A DNA stretch of 48,747 nt from Alloalcanivorax gelatiniphagus. Its GTDB lineage: Bacteria; Pseudomonadota; Gammaproteobacteria; Pseudomonadales; Alcanivoracaceae. Both the position numbers and the translations under genes were made by a program. Shown here one piece after another: positions 1-8,247 of the stretch (its first letter is position 1; every line of letters starts with the position of its first letter). The notes under the pieces were generated by a model that saw only the letters and a list, made by a program, of their open reading frames with translations, searched no databases and was not told where the DNA came from. The stretch lies in NCBI RefSeq assembly GCF_005938655.1, contig NZ_VCQT01000016.1, positions 1 through 48,747 on the forward strand, in the 5' to 3' direction.

Positions 1-122
1 GCAGGGATGCCAAAAACGGGAGCGCCCAGGGACGGCTTGAGCGATCCCGGAAGGCACCCACACAGATCCGCGTCCCGGATAGAGACCCCTCGCATCGATT
101 TCCCGCCAAAGTGCGATGAACC

Positions 123-152
123 AAAAAAAAGGCCACCCGGGGGGAGGTGGCC
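123..152 (-). terminator. Rho-independent terminator, minus strand, no obvious upstream gene
   Basis: Read on the minus strand, GGCCACC and GGTGGCC form a 7-bp GC-rich stem around an 8-nt loop, followed by eight T residues (the A-run 123-130 on the plus strand). The plus-strand side lacks a T-tract, so the direction is leftward. The only neighbour on the right is a divergent plus-strand gene, which leaves about 200 nt of possible unannotated transcript. Confidence 0.75.
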
Positions 153-354
153 TTGGGGGTTCCTTCATTGCCTGAAGGAAGGGGGATATGCGTCGCTTAA
201 CGCCCTGGGGGAGGCGGTGACCATCCGTGGCCGGCGACGCAGATTTACTGTCTCATGATTTTTCGCCGCCGTGTGTAAAACAGATTTAAATGTGTTCGGG
301 GGCGAAATCAGGCCGCTTGGCTTCACGGTGTTTTCATCATGGCGGCCTGAAACT

Positions 355-378
355 TGTACAAGAACGACCACTTGTACA
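355..378 (+). promoter_or_regulatory. TGTACA-N12-TGTACA dyad, probable LitR/MerR-type operator
   Basis: TGTACA at 355-360 and again at 373-378, separated by exactly 12 nt. From memory this equals the T(G/A)TACA-N12-TGTACA motif reported for light-inducible promoters controlled by class II LitR (PplR) in Pseudomonas putida. It ends 11 nt before the probable start codon of the first gene of an operon that encodes a MerR regulator and photolyase. Either transcription starts very close to the start codon or the site blocks an upstream promoter. Confidence 0.75.
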
Positions 379-389
379 GGTACCACGCC

Positions 390-1364
390 ATGGATCGCGA
401 GCACCACGCCAAACCTCAGGACGACCGTATTCCGGTGGGCATCAGCGCCTGCCTTCAGGGCCAGGAGGTGCGCCACGACGGTGGCCACAAGCACTCCCGC
501 TACTGCACCGAGGTGCTGTCCCGCTATTTCGATTTCCATTCCCTGTGCCCGGAGATGGGCGCCGGCCTGGGCGCGCCCCGCCAGGCTATGCATCTGGTGG
601 ATACCGACCAGGGCGTGCGCCTGAAGGCCACCCGTGGGGAGCAGGATTTCACCGACCTGATGAACGGCTTCGTGGACCGCACCCTGGAGGGGCTGGCCGG
701 GCTGCGCGGTTTCGTGCTGATGGCCAAGTCGCCCAGCTGTGGCATGGCGCGTATCCGCGTGTACCGGGAGGACGGCGAAGTGGGGCGACGGGATGCCAGC
801 GGCCTGTTCGCCGCCGCCCTGATGGCGCGCTATCCGCTGTTGCCGGTGGAGGAGGAGGGCCGCCTCAACGACGACCGTCTGCGTGAGAACTTCGTGGAGC
901 GGGTGTTCGTTTACGACGACTGGCGCCGCCTGCGCGAGGCCGGGCTCACCGCCAAGGGGCTGATCGGTTTTCACAGCCGCCACAAATTCCAGTTGCTGGC
1001 CCACAGCGAGGTCACCTACCGGCGCCTGGGCCCGCTGCTGGCGGACCTCAAGAGCCGGCCGCTGGAGGAGATCGCCGACGACTATATCGGCGCCTTCATG
1101 CCGGCCATGGCCAGGCAGGTTTCCCCGGGCGCCCACGTCAACGCCATGCTCCACCTGGCCGGGTTCCTGCGCGACCACCTGGACGACGCGGACCGGCACC
1201 TGCTGCATGAGCAGATCGACGCCTATCACCGTGGCGACGTGCCCCTGGTGGTGCCCATGACCCTGCTGCGCGGCGCCCAACGCAAGGTGGCGCAGCCCTA
1301 TCTGGCGCTGCAGGACTACCTGAACCCCTATCCGGACGCCCTCGGCCTCCGCAACCGGGTATGA
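390..1364 (+). CDS. DUF523-DUF1722 fusion protein (YbbK/YbgA type)
   Basis: This 324-residue protein joins an N-terminal DUF523 domain (roughly residues 12-160, with ISACLQGQEVRHDGGHK and later SPSCGMARIRVY) to a C-terminal DUF1722/YbgA domain (about 185-310). The length is normal for the fused family. The biochemical function is unknown; conserved Cys residues in DUF523 suggest metal or redox chemistry, which is inference. In E. coli ybgA lies directly upstream of phr, and here the same association appears with a MerR gene in between. I chose ATG 390 rather than an upstream in-frame start because that start would put the operator inside the coding region. It is the first gene of the operon and overlaps the next by 4 nt. 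Confidence 0.85.
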   Translation: MDREHHAKPQDDRIPVGISACLQGQEVRHDGGHKHSRYCTEVLSRYFDFHSLCPEMGAGLGAPRQAMHLVDTDQGVRLKATRGEQDFTDLMNGFVDRTLEGLAGLRGFVLMAKSPSCGMARIRVYREDGEVGRRDASGLFAAALMARYPLLPVEEEGRLNDDRLRENFVERVFVYDDWRRLREAGLTAKGLIGFHSRHKFQLLAHSEVTYRRLGPLLADLKSRPLEEIADDYIGAFMPAMARQVSPGAHVNAMLHLAGFLRDHLDDADRHLLHEQIDAYHRGDVPLVVPMTLLRGAQRKVAQPYLALQDYLNPYPDALGLRNRV

Positions 1365-2275
1365 CCCCCATGGCGAGCAACGACTACAGCATCCAGGCGA
1401 TCAGCGAGCGTACCGGCGTGCTGCCGGTGACCCTGCGCGCCTGGGAGCGGCGCTACGGGCTGATTCGCCCGGCGCGCACCGCCCGTGGCCATCGCCGCTA
1501 CAGCGATGAGGATCTGGACCGTATCCGCCGGGTGTTGGGCTGGCTGGAGCGGGGCCTGCCGATCAGTCAGGTGCGGGCGGTGCTGGACGGGGAGGGCGGC
1601 CCGGTGCTGGCCGGTGATCCCTGGCGGTCCGCCGTGGAGGAGGCCTTGGCGGCCCTGGAGGCGCGCAATCTGCCGCGCCTGGAGCAGTGGTTCCAGCGCC
1701 AGGTGGCCGACTACGCGCTGGACAAGGTCCTCACGCACTGCTGCGACCCGTTGCGCGAGCATCTGCGGGCCCGGCCGGACGGCACCGCCGCCCGCTCGTT
1801 GCTGGACAGTTTTTTGCGCCAGAAGCTGGGTGGCCGGGCGCTGGCGCTGGCCCCCGGCCGTGCCGACCCGGCCTGGCTGGTGCTGGCGGTGGGTAATCCG
1901 CTGCCGGCGCTGAGCCGGGCGGTGCCGCGCGGCGTGCCGGTCTGGTGCCTGGAGGAGGCGCCGGCCTGGGGCGCCCTGGCGCCGTGGCTGGCGGACCCGC
2001 GCACCCGCGGGGTGCTGTGGGTGCTCGGCGAACATCCGGGCCGGCGCCGGGCGGAGCAGCTGTGGCCCGCCGACGCCGCCCCCGGCCTGCCGGTCTGGTG
2101 CACCGGCCCGGCGCTCACCGACGAATTGATCACCCCGCCCTGGTTGCGGCGGGTGCCCGGTGACCGGGCCGCGCTGTACGCCGCCTGGGACGCCCTGGGC
2201 GCCGGGCTCGACCAGAGCGGGCTTCAAGATACCCCTGCAAGAGGAGACGCCGGTGCGACTGGTGTGGTTTCGTAA
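1361..2275 (+). CDS. MerR-family regulator, LitR/CarH-like without a B12 motif
   Basis: This 304-residue protein starts with a MerR winged helix-turn-helix (YSIQAISERTGVLPVTLRAW, then ERRYGL, about residues 8-75) typical of LitR/CarH light-response regulators. The C-terminal part (about 85-300) has the length of a cobalamin-binding sensor domain, but I see no DxHxxG cobalamin motif. That fits class II LitR proteins, which need another light sensor such as a short LOV protein; none is encoded in this window. It overlaps the preceding gene by 4 nt (ATGA) and the photolyase start by 23 nt. It probably controls its own operon through the dyad at 355-378. ATG 1370 is an alternative start. Confidence 0.8.
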   Translation: MTPMASNDYSIQAISERTGVLPVTLRAWERRYGLIRPARTARGHRRYSDEDLDRIRRVLGWLERGLPISQVRAVLDGEGGPVLAGDPWRSAVEEALAALEARNLPRLEQWFQRQVADYALDKVLTHCCDPLREHLRARPDGTAARSLLDSFLRQKLGGRALALAPGRADPAWLVLAVGNPLPALSRAVPRGVPVWCLEEAPAWGALAPWLADPRTRGVLWVLGEHPGRRRAEQLWPADAAPGLPVWCTGPALTDELITPPWLRRVPGDRAALYAAWDALGAGLDQSGLQDTPARGDAGATGVVS

Positions 2276-3707
2276 CGACTTGCGCTGTCACGGGCACACG
2301 CCCCTGACCCAGGCGCTGGCCGGCGGCGATCCGGTGATCGCCCTGTATCTGTTGTGCCCGCGGCAGTGGGACCAGCACGAGGTGGCGCCGCTGCGCCGCT
2401 GGTATGTGCTGGAAAGCCTGCTGGAACTGGGTGACAACCTGGCCGCCAAGGGCATCGATCTGCATGTGCTGGACGCCGGTGACTTCGACGGCGCCGCGGA
2501 CACCCTGGCCGGCTTCGTGGCCGAGCACGGCGTTCGGGAAATTTTCTGCAACCGGGAGTACCCGCTCAACGAGCTGAACCGGGACCGGGCGGTGGCCCGG
2601 CGGCTGGAGCAGGACGGGGTGCGGCTGCACGGTTTCGACGACGGCGTGCTGGTGCCGCCGCGCACCCTGAGCACCGGCAAGGGCACGCCCTATACCGTGT
2701 TCACCGCCTACAAGAAACGCTGGGACCAGTGGATGGACGACGCCGACCGGTGCGCGGTGCCGGAGCCCGCCTGGCCGCAGCCGTCCGGCTCCTCGAACCA
2801 GGGCCGTTTCCATGGCCGTGACCGGGTGGCGGCGCTGCGCGACGGGTTGGACCTGCCGGAGAGCCTGACCCGGCCCTGGCGGCCCGGGGAAGCCGCCGCC
2901 TACCGGCAGCTCTACGACTTCGTGGAGCATCAGTTGGGCGACTACAAACGCTACCGGGACTTTCCCGCCGAGCCGGGCACCAGCGGCCTGTCCACGGCCC
3001 TGTCCGCCGGCACCCTGGCGCCCCTGGACGCCTACCTGGCGGCGCGCCGGGCGCTGGCCGACAGCGGCGCCCGGGAAGGCGCCGCCACCTGGATCGGCGA
3101 ACTGGCCTGGCGCGACTTTTACCGCCAGATCATGCACCGCTTTCCGGCGCTGGCCACCGGCGCGCCGTTCCGACCGGAAACCCGGCTGTTGCAATGGAAC
3201 GACAACGACGGGCATTTTCAAGCCTGGTGCGAGGGCCGCACCGGTTACCCGCTGGTGGACGCCGCCATGCGGCAACTGGTGCGTACCGGTTGGATGCACA
3301 ACCGGCTGCGCATGTTGACCGCCATGTTTCTCAGCAAGCATCTGTTTATCGACTGGCACAGGGGCGAACGCTTTTTCATGCAGCATCTTATCGATGGCGA
3401 TTTCGCCAGCAACAACGGCGGCTGGCAATGGAGTGCCTCCACCGGCACCGATGCCGCCCCATACTTCCGGGTGTTCAGCCCGATCCGCCAGAGCCAGCGT
3501 TTCGATCCGGACGGCCGCTTTATCGCCCGCTATGTGCCGGAGCTGGCCGAACTGGACAATGACAGCATCCACGAACCCTGGACCCAGCCGCTGCTGTGCC
3601 CGGACTACCCGGCGCCCATCGTCGCCCACAAGGGCGTCAAGGAACACGTTCAGCAAGCGTTCCGCCAGGCCGGTGACGCCTGGCGCCAGCAGGAGGGCGG
3701 CCAATGA
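2253..3707 (+). CDS. phrB: Deoxyribodipyrimidine photolyase (class I CPD)
   Basis: The protein repairs UV-induced cyclobutane pyrimidine dimers using reduced FAD and blue light. It has 484 residues, close to E. coli PhrB (472). The N-terminal antenna domain begins VRLVWFRNDLR, and the C-terminal FAD domain shows WIGELAWRDFYRQ and the hallmark NNGGWQWSASTGTDA with PYFRVFSP. I chose GTG 2253 because it lies 5 nt after GAGGAGA and directly begins the antenna-domain strand; the ATG at 2160 would add 31 unrelated residues inside the MerR gene. The stop overlaps the next ATG by 4 nt. Confidence 0.95.
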   Translation: MRLVWFRNDLRCHGHTPLTQALAGGDPVIALYLLCPRQWDQHEVAPLRRWYVLESLLELGDNLAAKGIDLHVLDAGDFDGAADTLAGFVAEHGVREIFCNREYPLNELNRDRAVARRLEQDGVRLHGFDDGVLVPPRTLSTGKGTPYTVFTAYKKRWDQWMDDADRCAVPEPAWPQPSGSSNQGRFHGRDRVAALRDGLDLPESLTRPWRPGEAAAYRQLYDFVEHQLGDYKRYRDFPAEPGTSGLSTALSAGTLAPLDAYLAARRALADSGAREGAATWIGELAWRDFYRQIMHRFPALATGAPFRPETRLLQWNDNDGHFQAWCEGRTGYPLVDAAMRQLVRTGWMHNRLRMLTAMFLSKHLFIDWHRGERFFMQHLIDGDFASNNGGWQWSASTGTDAAPYFRVFSPIRQSQRFDPDGRFIARYVPELAELDNDSIHEPWTQPLLCPDYPAPIVAHKGVKEHVQQAFRQAGDAWRQQEGGQ

Positions 3708-4954
3708 GCCAGCGTATCGCGGTGATCGGCGCCGGCATCAGTGGTCTGACCGCCGCCTGGTATCTGGGCGAGCGGCACCAGGTCACGGTGTTCGAGGCGG
3801 AACCGGAGCCCGGCGGCCACACCTACACCCTGGACGTGCACCGGGACCACGGCGACTATGCGGTGGACATGGGCTTTATTGTCTTCAATGACCGCACCTA
3901 CCCGAACTTCGAAGCGCTGCTGTCGGAACTGGGCATCGGCCGCCAGCCCACCGCCATGGGCTTCGCGGTGAGCGACGCGGCCAGCGGGGTGGAATACTGC
4001 GGCGACGGCCTGGCGGGCTTTTTCGGCCAGCGCCGCAACTGGCTGCGCCCCGGCCACTGGCGTCTGCTCGCCGACATTCTGCGCTTCAACCGGGAAGCGC
4101 CGGCACTGCTGGAGCAGAGCCAGGGCGAGCTGCCCCTGGGCGAGTACCTGCGCGCCCGGGGCTACGGCGAAGCGTTCCGGCGCCACTACATCCTGCCCAT
4201 GGGCGGCGCCATCTGGTCCTGTTCCCTGGCGCAGATGGAGGCGTTTCCGGCCCGTTTTTTCGTGCGCTTCTTTATCAATCACGGCCTGCTGGCCCTGCGC
4301 AATCGCCCGCAGTGGTACGTGGTGCCCGGCGGATCGCGCAGCTATGTGACCGCCCTCCGGCAGCGCTGCCAGGCGCAGATCCGCACCGCCACGCCGGTGC
4401 GTCAGGTACGCCGCGATGAACAGGGCGTGACCCTGACCCTGGACGGCGCCAGCGAGCGCTTCGACCAGGTGATCCTGGCCTGCCACAGCGACCAGGCCCG
4501 GGCTCTGCTGGCCGACCCGGACCCGCGCGAGCGGGACTGCCTGGCGCGGCTGCCGTACCAAAGCAACGACGTGGTGCTGCACACCGACACCCGGCTGCTG
4601 CCCCGCCAGCGGCGGGTCTGGTCAAGCTGGAACGCGCTGCTCGGCGAGGCCGGCGACGACCAGCCGGTGCAGGTCACCTACAACATGAACATCCTGCAGG
4701 GCCTGGAGGCGCCGGAAACCTTCTGTGTAACGCTCAACGCCGGCGACCGCATCGATCCGCAACGGGTGCTGCACCGGGTGCGTTTCGACCATCCGCTGTT
4801 CACCCTGGACGGGCTGGCGGCCCGCGACACCCTGCTGGCGGACAACGGTGCCCGCCGCACCTGGTTCTGCGGGGCCTGGTGCCGCAACGGTTTCCACGAG
4901 GACGGGGTGGCCTCGGCGCTGGCGGTGGTCAAGGGTCTGGAGGGCGCGCCGTGA
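3704..4954 (+). CDS. NAD(P)/FAD-dependent oxidoreductase (amine oxidase-like, COG2907 type)
   Basis: This 416-residue flavoprotein has an N-terminal Rossmann motif RIAVIGAGISGLTAAWYLGE, then the FAD ribose-binding region ending PGGHT. A C-terminal ENGVAS-like segment (NGFHEDGVASALAVVKGL) closes the FAD site. Relatives are found with DUF1365 and cyclopropane synthase genes in photo-oxidative or singlet-oxygen regulons. The substrate is not established; modification of a lipid or isoprenoid is a reasonable inference from the neighbours. It overlaps both neighbours by 4 nt and must be co-translated with them. Confidence 0.85.
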   Translation: MSQRIAVIGAGISGLTAAWYLGERHQVTVFEAEPEPGGHTYTLDVHRDHGDYAVDMGFIVFNDRTYPNFEALLSELGIGRQPTAMGFAVSDAASGVEYCGDGLAGFFGQRRNWLRPGHWRLLADILRFNREAPALLEQSQGELPLGEYLRARGYGEAFRRHYILPMGGAIWSCSLAQMEAFPARFFVRFFINHGLLALRNRPQWYVVPGGSRSYVTALRQRCQAQIRTATPVRQVRRDEQGVTLTLDGASERFDQVILACHSDQARALLADPDPRERDCLARLPYQSNDVVLHTDTRLLPRQRRVWSSWNALLGEAGDDQPVQVTYNMNILQGLEAPETFCVTLNAGDRIDPQRVLHRVRFDHPLFTLDGLAARDTLLADNGARRTWFCGAWCRNGFHEDGVASALAVVKGLEGAP

Positions 4955-5739
4955 TTCCCCGTTTCGCGCTGGCCCGGGGCCATGTCTGGCACCGCCGCTT
5001 CACCCCGGTGGACCACCGCTTCCGCTATCCGCTGTGGCTGGTGTGGTGTGACCTGGATGCCACCGATGAACTGGTTCGGCGCCACCCCGGCTGGGGGCGC
5101 CGCTGGCGGCCGGTGACCTTCCGGGATCGGGATTTCGTCGATCCGCAGGACCTCCCCCTGGACCACAAAGTGCGCGCCAAGGCCGCCGAGCTGGGCCTGG
5201 ACTGGAGCGCCGGCCGGGTCTGCATGCTTGGCCAGTGGCGCACCTTCGGCGTGTTGTTCAATCCGCTGGTGCTGTATTTCCATTTCGCCGATGGCGAGGA
5301 CAAGCCGGATGCGGCGCTGGCGGAGGTGCGTAACACCCCCTGGCGGGAGCGGCATTTCTACCCGCTGCGGTTCCGTCAGGAGAACGGGGATCAGGTGGTC
5401 GAACACGACAAAACCTTCCACGTGTCGCCGTTTTTACCCCTGGCGTTGCGCTACCACTGGACCCTTCACGCCCTATTTCCCGCCTTCCGCCTAACGTTGC
5501 GGGACCAGGACGGTGAGCAGACGGTGTTCGCCGCCGGCCTGGATCTGGCCATGCTCGAGGCCCGCCCGCCGGCGATGACGGCGGTGATCGCCCGCTTCGG
5601 GGCCCAGGGGGTTCGCACCCTGGCGGGGATTTACTGGCAGGCTTGGAAACTCTGGCGCAAGGGCGTGCGGGTGTACGCGCACCCTGGCGCCGGGGACGGG
5701 GACGGTGAGAATGGAGACAAAACACATGATGGACGGTGA
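4951..5739 (+). CDS. DUF1365 domain protein
   Basis: The 262-residue protein is a DUF1365 member: it opens with HVWHRRFTPVDHRFRYPLW near residue 10 and has NPLVLYFHFADG, WRERHFYPL and KTFHVSPFLPL later. The family has no proven reaction but nearly always accompanies the FAD oxidoreductase and cyclopropane synthase found on either side here, so a joint step in membrane lipid modification is likely (inference). GTG 4951 was chosen because it overlaps the previous stop as GTGA and begins the conserved domain; an upstream in-frame ATG at 4879 lies inside the previous gene. The 3' end overlaps the next gene by 14 nt. Confidence 0.88.
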   Translation: MIPRFALARGHVWHRRFTPVDHRFRYPLWLVWCDLDATDELVRRHPGWGRRWRPVTFRDRDFVDPQDLPLDHKVRAKAAELGLDWSAGRVCMLGQWRTFGVLFNPLVLYFHFADGEDKPDAALAEVRNTPWRERHFYPLRFRQENGDQVVEHDKTFHVSPFLPLALRYHWTLHALFPAFRLTLRDQDGEQTVFAAGLDLAMLEARPPAMTAVIARFGAQGVRTLAGIYWQAWKLWRKGVRVYAHPGAGDGDGENGDKTHDGR

Positions 5740-6976
5740 AAAAGCCCTGGCGACTCAGCGCCCGTCCTGGATGCAGGGTGTGGCGAGAAAGCAGGTGCAG
5801 GCGCACCTGGCGAAGCTGCCCCACGGCGGCGTGACGCTGCGCGAGCCGGACGGGGAAGTGGTGGTGATCGGCGACGCGGCATATTTCGGCGCGGAGATCG
5901 AAATCCACCACTGGGACACCTACCGGGCAATGATGACCGGCGGCTCCCTGGGCGCGGCGGAAGCCTATATGGCCGGCGCCTGGGACAGCCCGGATTTGCT
6001 GGCGGTGATCCGCTATTTCGCCGCCAACGTGGAGGCCATGCAAGCCATGGAAGCCGGCGCCGCGCTGCTGGCCCGGCCGGCCCTGAAGCTGCTGCACACC
6101 CTCAATCGCAACTCGCCGGCGGGCTCGCGCCGCAACATCGCCGCCCATTACGACCTGGGCAACGACTTCTTCGCCCTGTTCCTGGACCGCAGCATGATGT
6201 ACTCCAGCGCGGTCTACCCGGAGGTGGACGCGGACCTGGAAACCGCCTCCGAGTACAAGCTGGAACGGATCTGCCAGCGCCTGGAGCTGGCCCCCGGCCA
6301 GCACCTGCTGGAGATCGGCACCGGCTGGGGCGGGCTGGCCCTGTACGCCGCCCGCCACCATGGCGTGCGGGTGACCACCACCACCATTTCCCGGGAACAG
6401 GCCCGCTACGCCCGCGAGCAGGTGCGCGCCGCCGGCCTGGAAGACCGTATCGAGGTGCTGGAAAAGGACTACCGCGACCTGGACGGCAAGTACGACCGGG
6501 TGGTGTCCGTGGAGATGATCGAGGCGGTGGGGCACCAGTATCTGGACGGCTATTTCCGGGTGCTGGGCGAGCGGCTCAAGCCCGACGGGCTGCTGCTTTT
6601 GCAGGCCATCACCGTGCCCGACCAGCGCTACCGTTATGCCCGTGACCGGGTGGATTTCATCAAGCGCTATATTTTCCCGGGCGGCTTCCTGCCGTCGGTG
6701 TCGGTGATGTGTCAGGGGCTGCGCGACAACACCGCGCTGATGCCGCTGGCCCTGGACGATATCGGTGAACACTACGGCCGCACCCTGGCGGACTGGCGCG
6801 AGCGCTTCCTGCGCGCGCTGCCCCGCATCCGCGAGCTGGGCTTCGACGATCGCTTCTGCCGGATGTGGGATTACTATCTGTGCTACTGCCAGGGGGCCTT
6901 CATGGAGCGCGCCATCAGCACCGTGCATCTGCTGGCGGCGGGGCCCGGTTACCGCCCCCGGCAACGGCTGAACTGA
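5726..6976 (+). CDS. cfa: Cyclopropane-fatty-acyl-phospholipid synthase
   Basis: The enzyme transfers a methylene group from S-adenosylmethionine to the double bond of unsaturated phospholipid acyl chains. In its 416 residues I see the SAM-binding motif LLEIGTGWGGLALYAA, an NIAAHYDLGNDFF segment and FIKRYIFPGGFLPS near the C-terminus, all typical of CFA synthases. ATG 5726 has a GGAG at 5713-5716; in-frame starts at 5705, 5711 and 5729 are possible. It is the last gene of the photolyase operon. Cyclopropanation protects membranes against oxidation, which fits the proposed control by light or photo-oxidative stress. Confidence 0.92.
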   Translation: MMDGEKALATQRPSWMQGVARKQVQAHLAKLPHGGVTLREPDGEVVVIGDAAYFGAEIEIHHWDTYRAMMTGGSLGAAEAYMAGAWDSPDLLAVIRYFAANVEAMQAMEAGAALLARPALKLLHTLNRNSPAGSRRNIAAHYDLGNDFFALFLDRSMMYSSAVYPEVDADLETASEYKLERICQRLELAPGQHLLEIGTGWGGLALYAARHHGVRVTTTTISREQARYAREQVRAAGLEDRIEVLEKDYRDLDGKYDRVVSVEMIEAVGHQYLDGYFRVLGERLKPDGLLLLQAITVPDQRYRYARDRVDFIKRYIFPGGFLPSVSVMCQGLRDNTALMPLALDDIGEHYGRTLADWRERFLRALPRIRELGFDDRFCRMWDYYLCYCQGAFMERAISTVHLLAAGPGYRPRQRLN

Positions 6977-7025
6977 GCGGCCTGCGTCGCTTTTGACCAT
7001 GGCCGGGGTGCGGCCCTGATCAATA

Positions 7026-7034
7026 TGGTATAGT
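7026..7034 (+). promoter_or_regulatory. Extended -10 element upstream of nadA
   Basis: TGGTATAGT is a good extended -10 hexamer (TGn-TATAGT) 85 nt before the nadA start. I see no matching -35 hexamer at 16-18 nt, which extended -10 promoters can tolerate. Confidence 0.4.
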
Positions 7035-7118
7035 TTGCCGTCCGCGCCCCGGTGGCCACCCCGCCGGCGGTGTCCCAAGACCCAGAACAAAGCCCCCTAT
7101 CCGGGGCGGTATTGCCGT

Positions 7119-8168
7119 ATGACTGCACAGGCTCAAGAGATCGTGCGCGCCCATCTGGCGGGCACCGGGGATCAGCCCGAACTCACCGACGATCAACGCG
7201 CACTGTACCGGCGCCGCATTAAGGAACGGTTACAGCAGCGCGACGCCGTGATGGTGGCGCACTATTACACCGACCCGGAAATCCAGGCCCTGGCCGAGGA
7301 AACCGGCGGCTGCGTGGCCGACTCCCTGGAGATGGCCCGCTTCGGCCGCGACCACCCGGCCAGCACGCTGATCGTGGAAGGCGTGCGCTTCATGGGCGAG
7401 ACCGCCAAGATTCTCAGCCCCGAGAAGCGGGTGTTCATGCCCACCCTGGAAGCCACCTGCTCCCTGGACATCGGCTGCCCGGAGGATGAGTTCGCCGCCT
7501 TCTGCGACCAGCACCCGGACCGCACCGTGGTGGTCTACGCCAATACCTCGGCGGCGGTGAAAGCCCGCGCCGACTGGGTGGTGACCTCGTCCATCGCGGT
7601 GGAACTGATCGAATACCTGGACCAGCGCGGCGAAAAAATCCTGTGGGCCCCGGACAAACACCTGGGCAGATATGTGCGCGCCAAGACCGGCGCCGACGTG
7701 CTGTGCTGGGACGGCGCCTGCATCGTCCATGAGGAATTCAAGGCCCAGGGGCTGCTCGACCTGAAGGCCGCCCACCCGGGCGCGGCGGTGCTGGTGCACC
7801 CGGAATCGCCGGCGGCGGTGGTGGAGATCGCCGACGTGGTGGGCTCCACCTCGCAGCTGATCAAGGCCGCCACCGAGATGGCCAACGACCGCTTTATCGT
7901 CGCCACCGACAAGGGCATCTTCTACAAGATGCAGCAACTGGCGCCGCACAAGACCTTCGTGGAAGCGCCCACCGGCGGCAGCGGCGCCCAATGCCGCAGC
8001 TGCGCCCACTGCCCATGGATGGCCATGAACGGCCTGGAAAACACCCTGGCGGTGCTGGAAGACGACAACGGCTGCGGCCAGGAAATTTTCGTCGACCCGG
8101 CCCTGGCGGCAAAAGCCATGAAGCCCCTGGACCGCATGCTCGATTTCGGCGCCAGCCTGAAAAAATAG
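7119..8168 (+). CDS. nadA: Quinolinate synthase A
   Basis: NadA condenses iminoaspartate with dihydroxyacetone phosphate to quinolinate in de novo NAD synthesis, using a [4Fe-4S] cluster. The 349-residue protein matches the E. coli length (347). The three cluster-ligand regions are visible: [24 protein letters not shown] and [16 protein letters not shown]. Other family signatures are [13 protein letters not shown] near the N-terminus and [22 protein letters not shown] 7119 is chosen because upstream frame starts fall on the predicted promoter. It is a single gene bounded by the photolyase operon and a REP pair. Confidence 0.95.
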   Translation: MTAQAQEIVRAHLAGTGDQPELTDDQRALYRRRIKERLQQRDAVMVAHYYTDPEIQALAEETGGCVADSLEMARFGRDHPASTLIVEGVRFMGETAKILSPEKRVFMPTLEATCSLDIGCPEDEFAAFCDQHPDRTVVVYANTSAAVKARADWVVTSSIAVELIEYLDQRGEKILWAPDKHLGRYVRAKTGADVLCWDGACIVHEEFKAQGLLDLKAAHPGAAVLVHPESPAAVVEIADVVGSTSQLIKAATEMANDRFIVATDKGIFYKMQQLAPHKTFVEAPTGGSGAQCRSCAHCPWMAMNGLENTLAVLEDDNGCGQEIFVDPALAAKAMKPLDRMLDFGASLKK

Positions 8169-8178
8169 CCAACCCGAC

Positions 8179-8238
8179 ATCGCGGCTGAAGCCGCTCCTA
8201 CAGTGTCAGTGTGTTGTAGGAGCGGCTTCAGCCGCGAT
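8179..8238. repeat. REP inverted pair 1 (nadA / bepA 3' ends)
   Basis: Two REP-like palindromes in opposite orientation, 8179-8201 and 8216-8238, separated by 14 nt. Core GTAGGAGCGGCTTCAGCCGC. They lie between convergent genes and could fold into one long hairpin. Confidence 0.9.
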
Positions 8239-8247
8239 AGCCCCCGC

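Larger units (their letters stand above)
1..389. other. Left-edge intergenic region
   Basis: No gene is supported here. It holds a strong minus-strand terminator (131-152, T-tract 123-130) and the dyad operator of the photolyase operon (355-378). The only minus-strand reading frame close to the terminator is a 19-codon ATG frame (about 229 down to 170) without a convincing ribosome binding site, so I do not call it. Nothing recognisable in 1-120. Confidence 0.6.

Noticed and set aside
354-389. Upstream start for the DUF523-DUF1722 gene
   Set aside because: It would place the TGTACA dyad inside the coding sequence and has no ribosome binding site; the family domain begins well after ATG 390.
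165-1280. 371-codon open frame on the minus strand
   Set aside because: It lies opposite the DUF523-DUF1722 gene, which has recognisable motifs. The translation is low in complexity and rich in Gln, Gly, His and Val, typical of antisense frames in GC-rich DNA.
6993-7034. TTGACC as -35 for the nadA promoter
   Set aside because: The distance to the TATAGT box is 30 nt, far outside the usable range. Only the extended -10 is kept.
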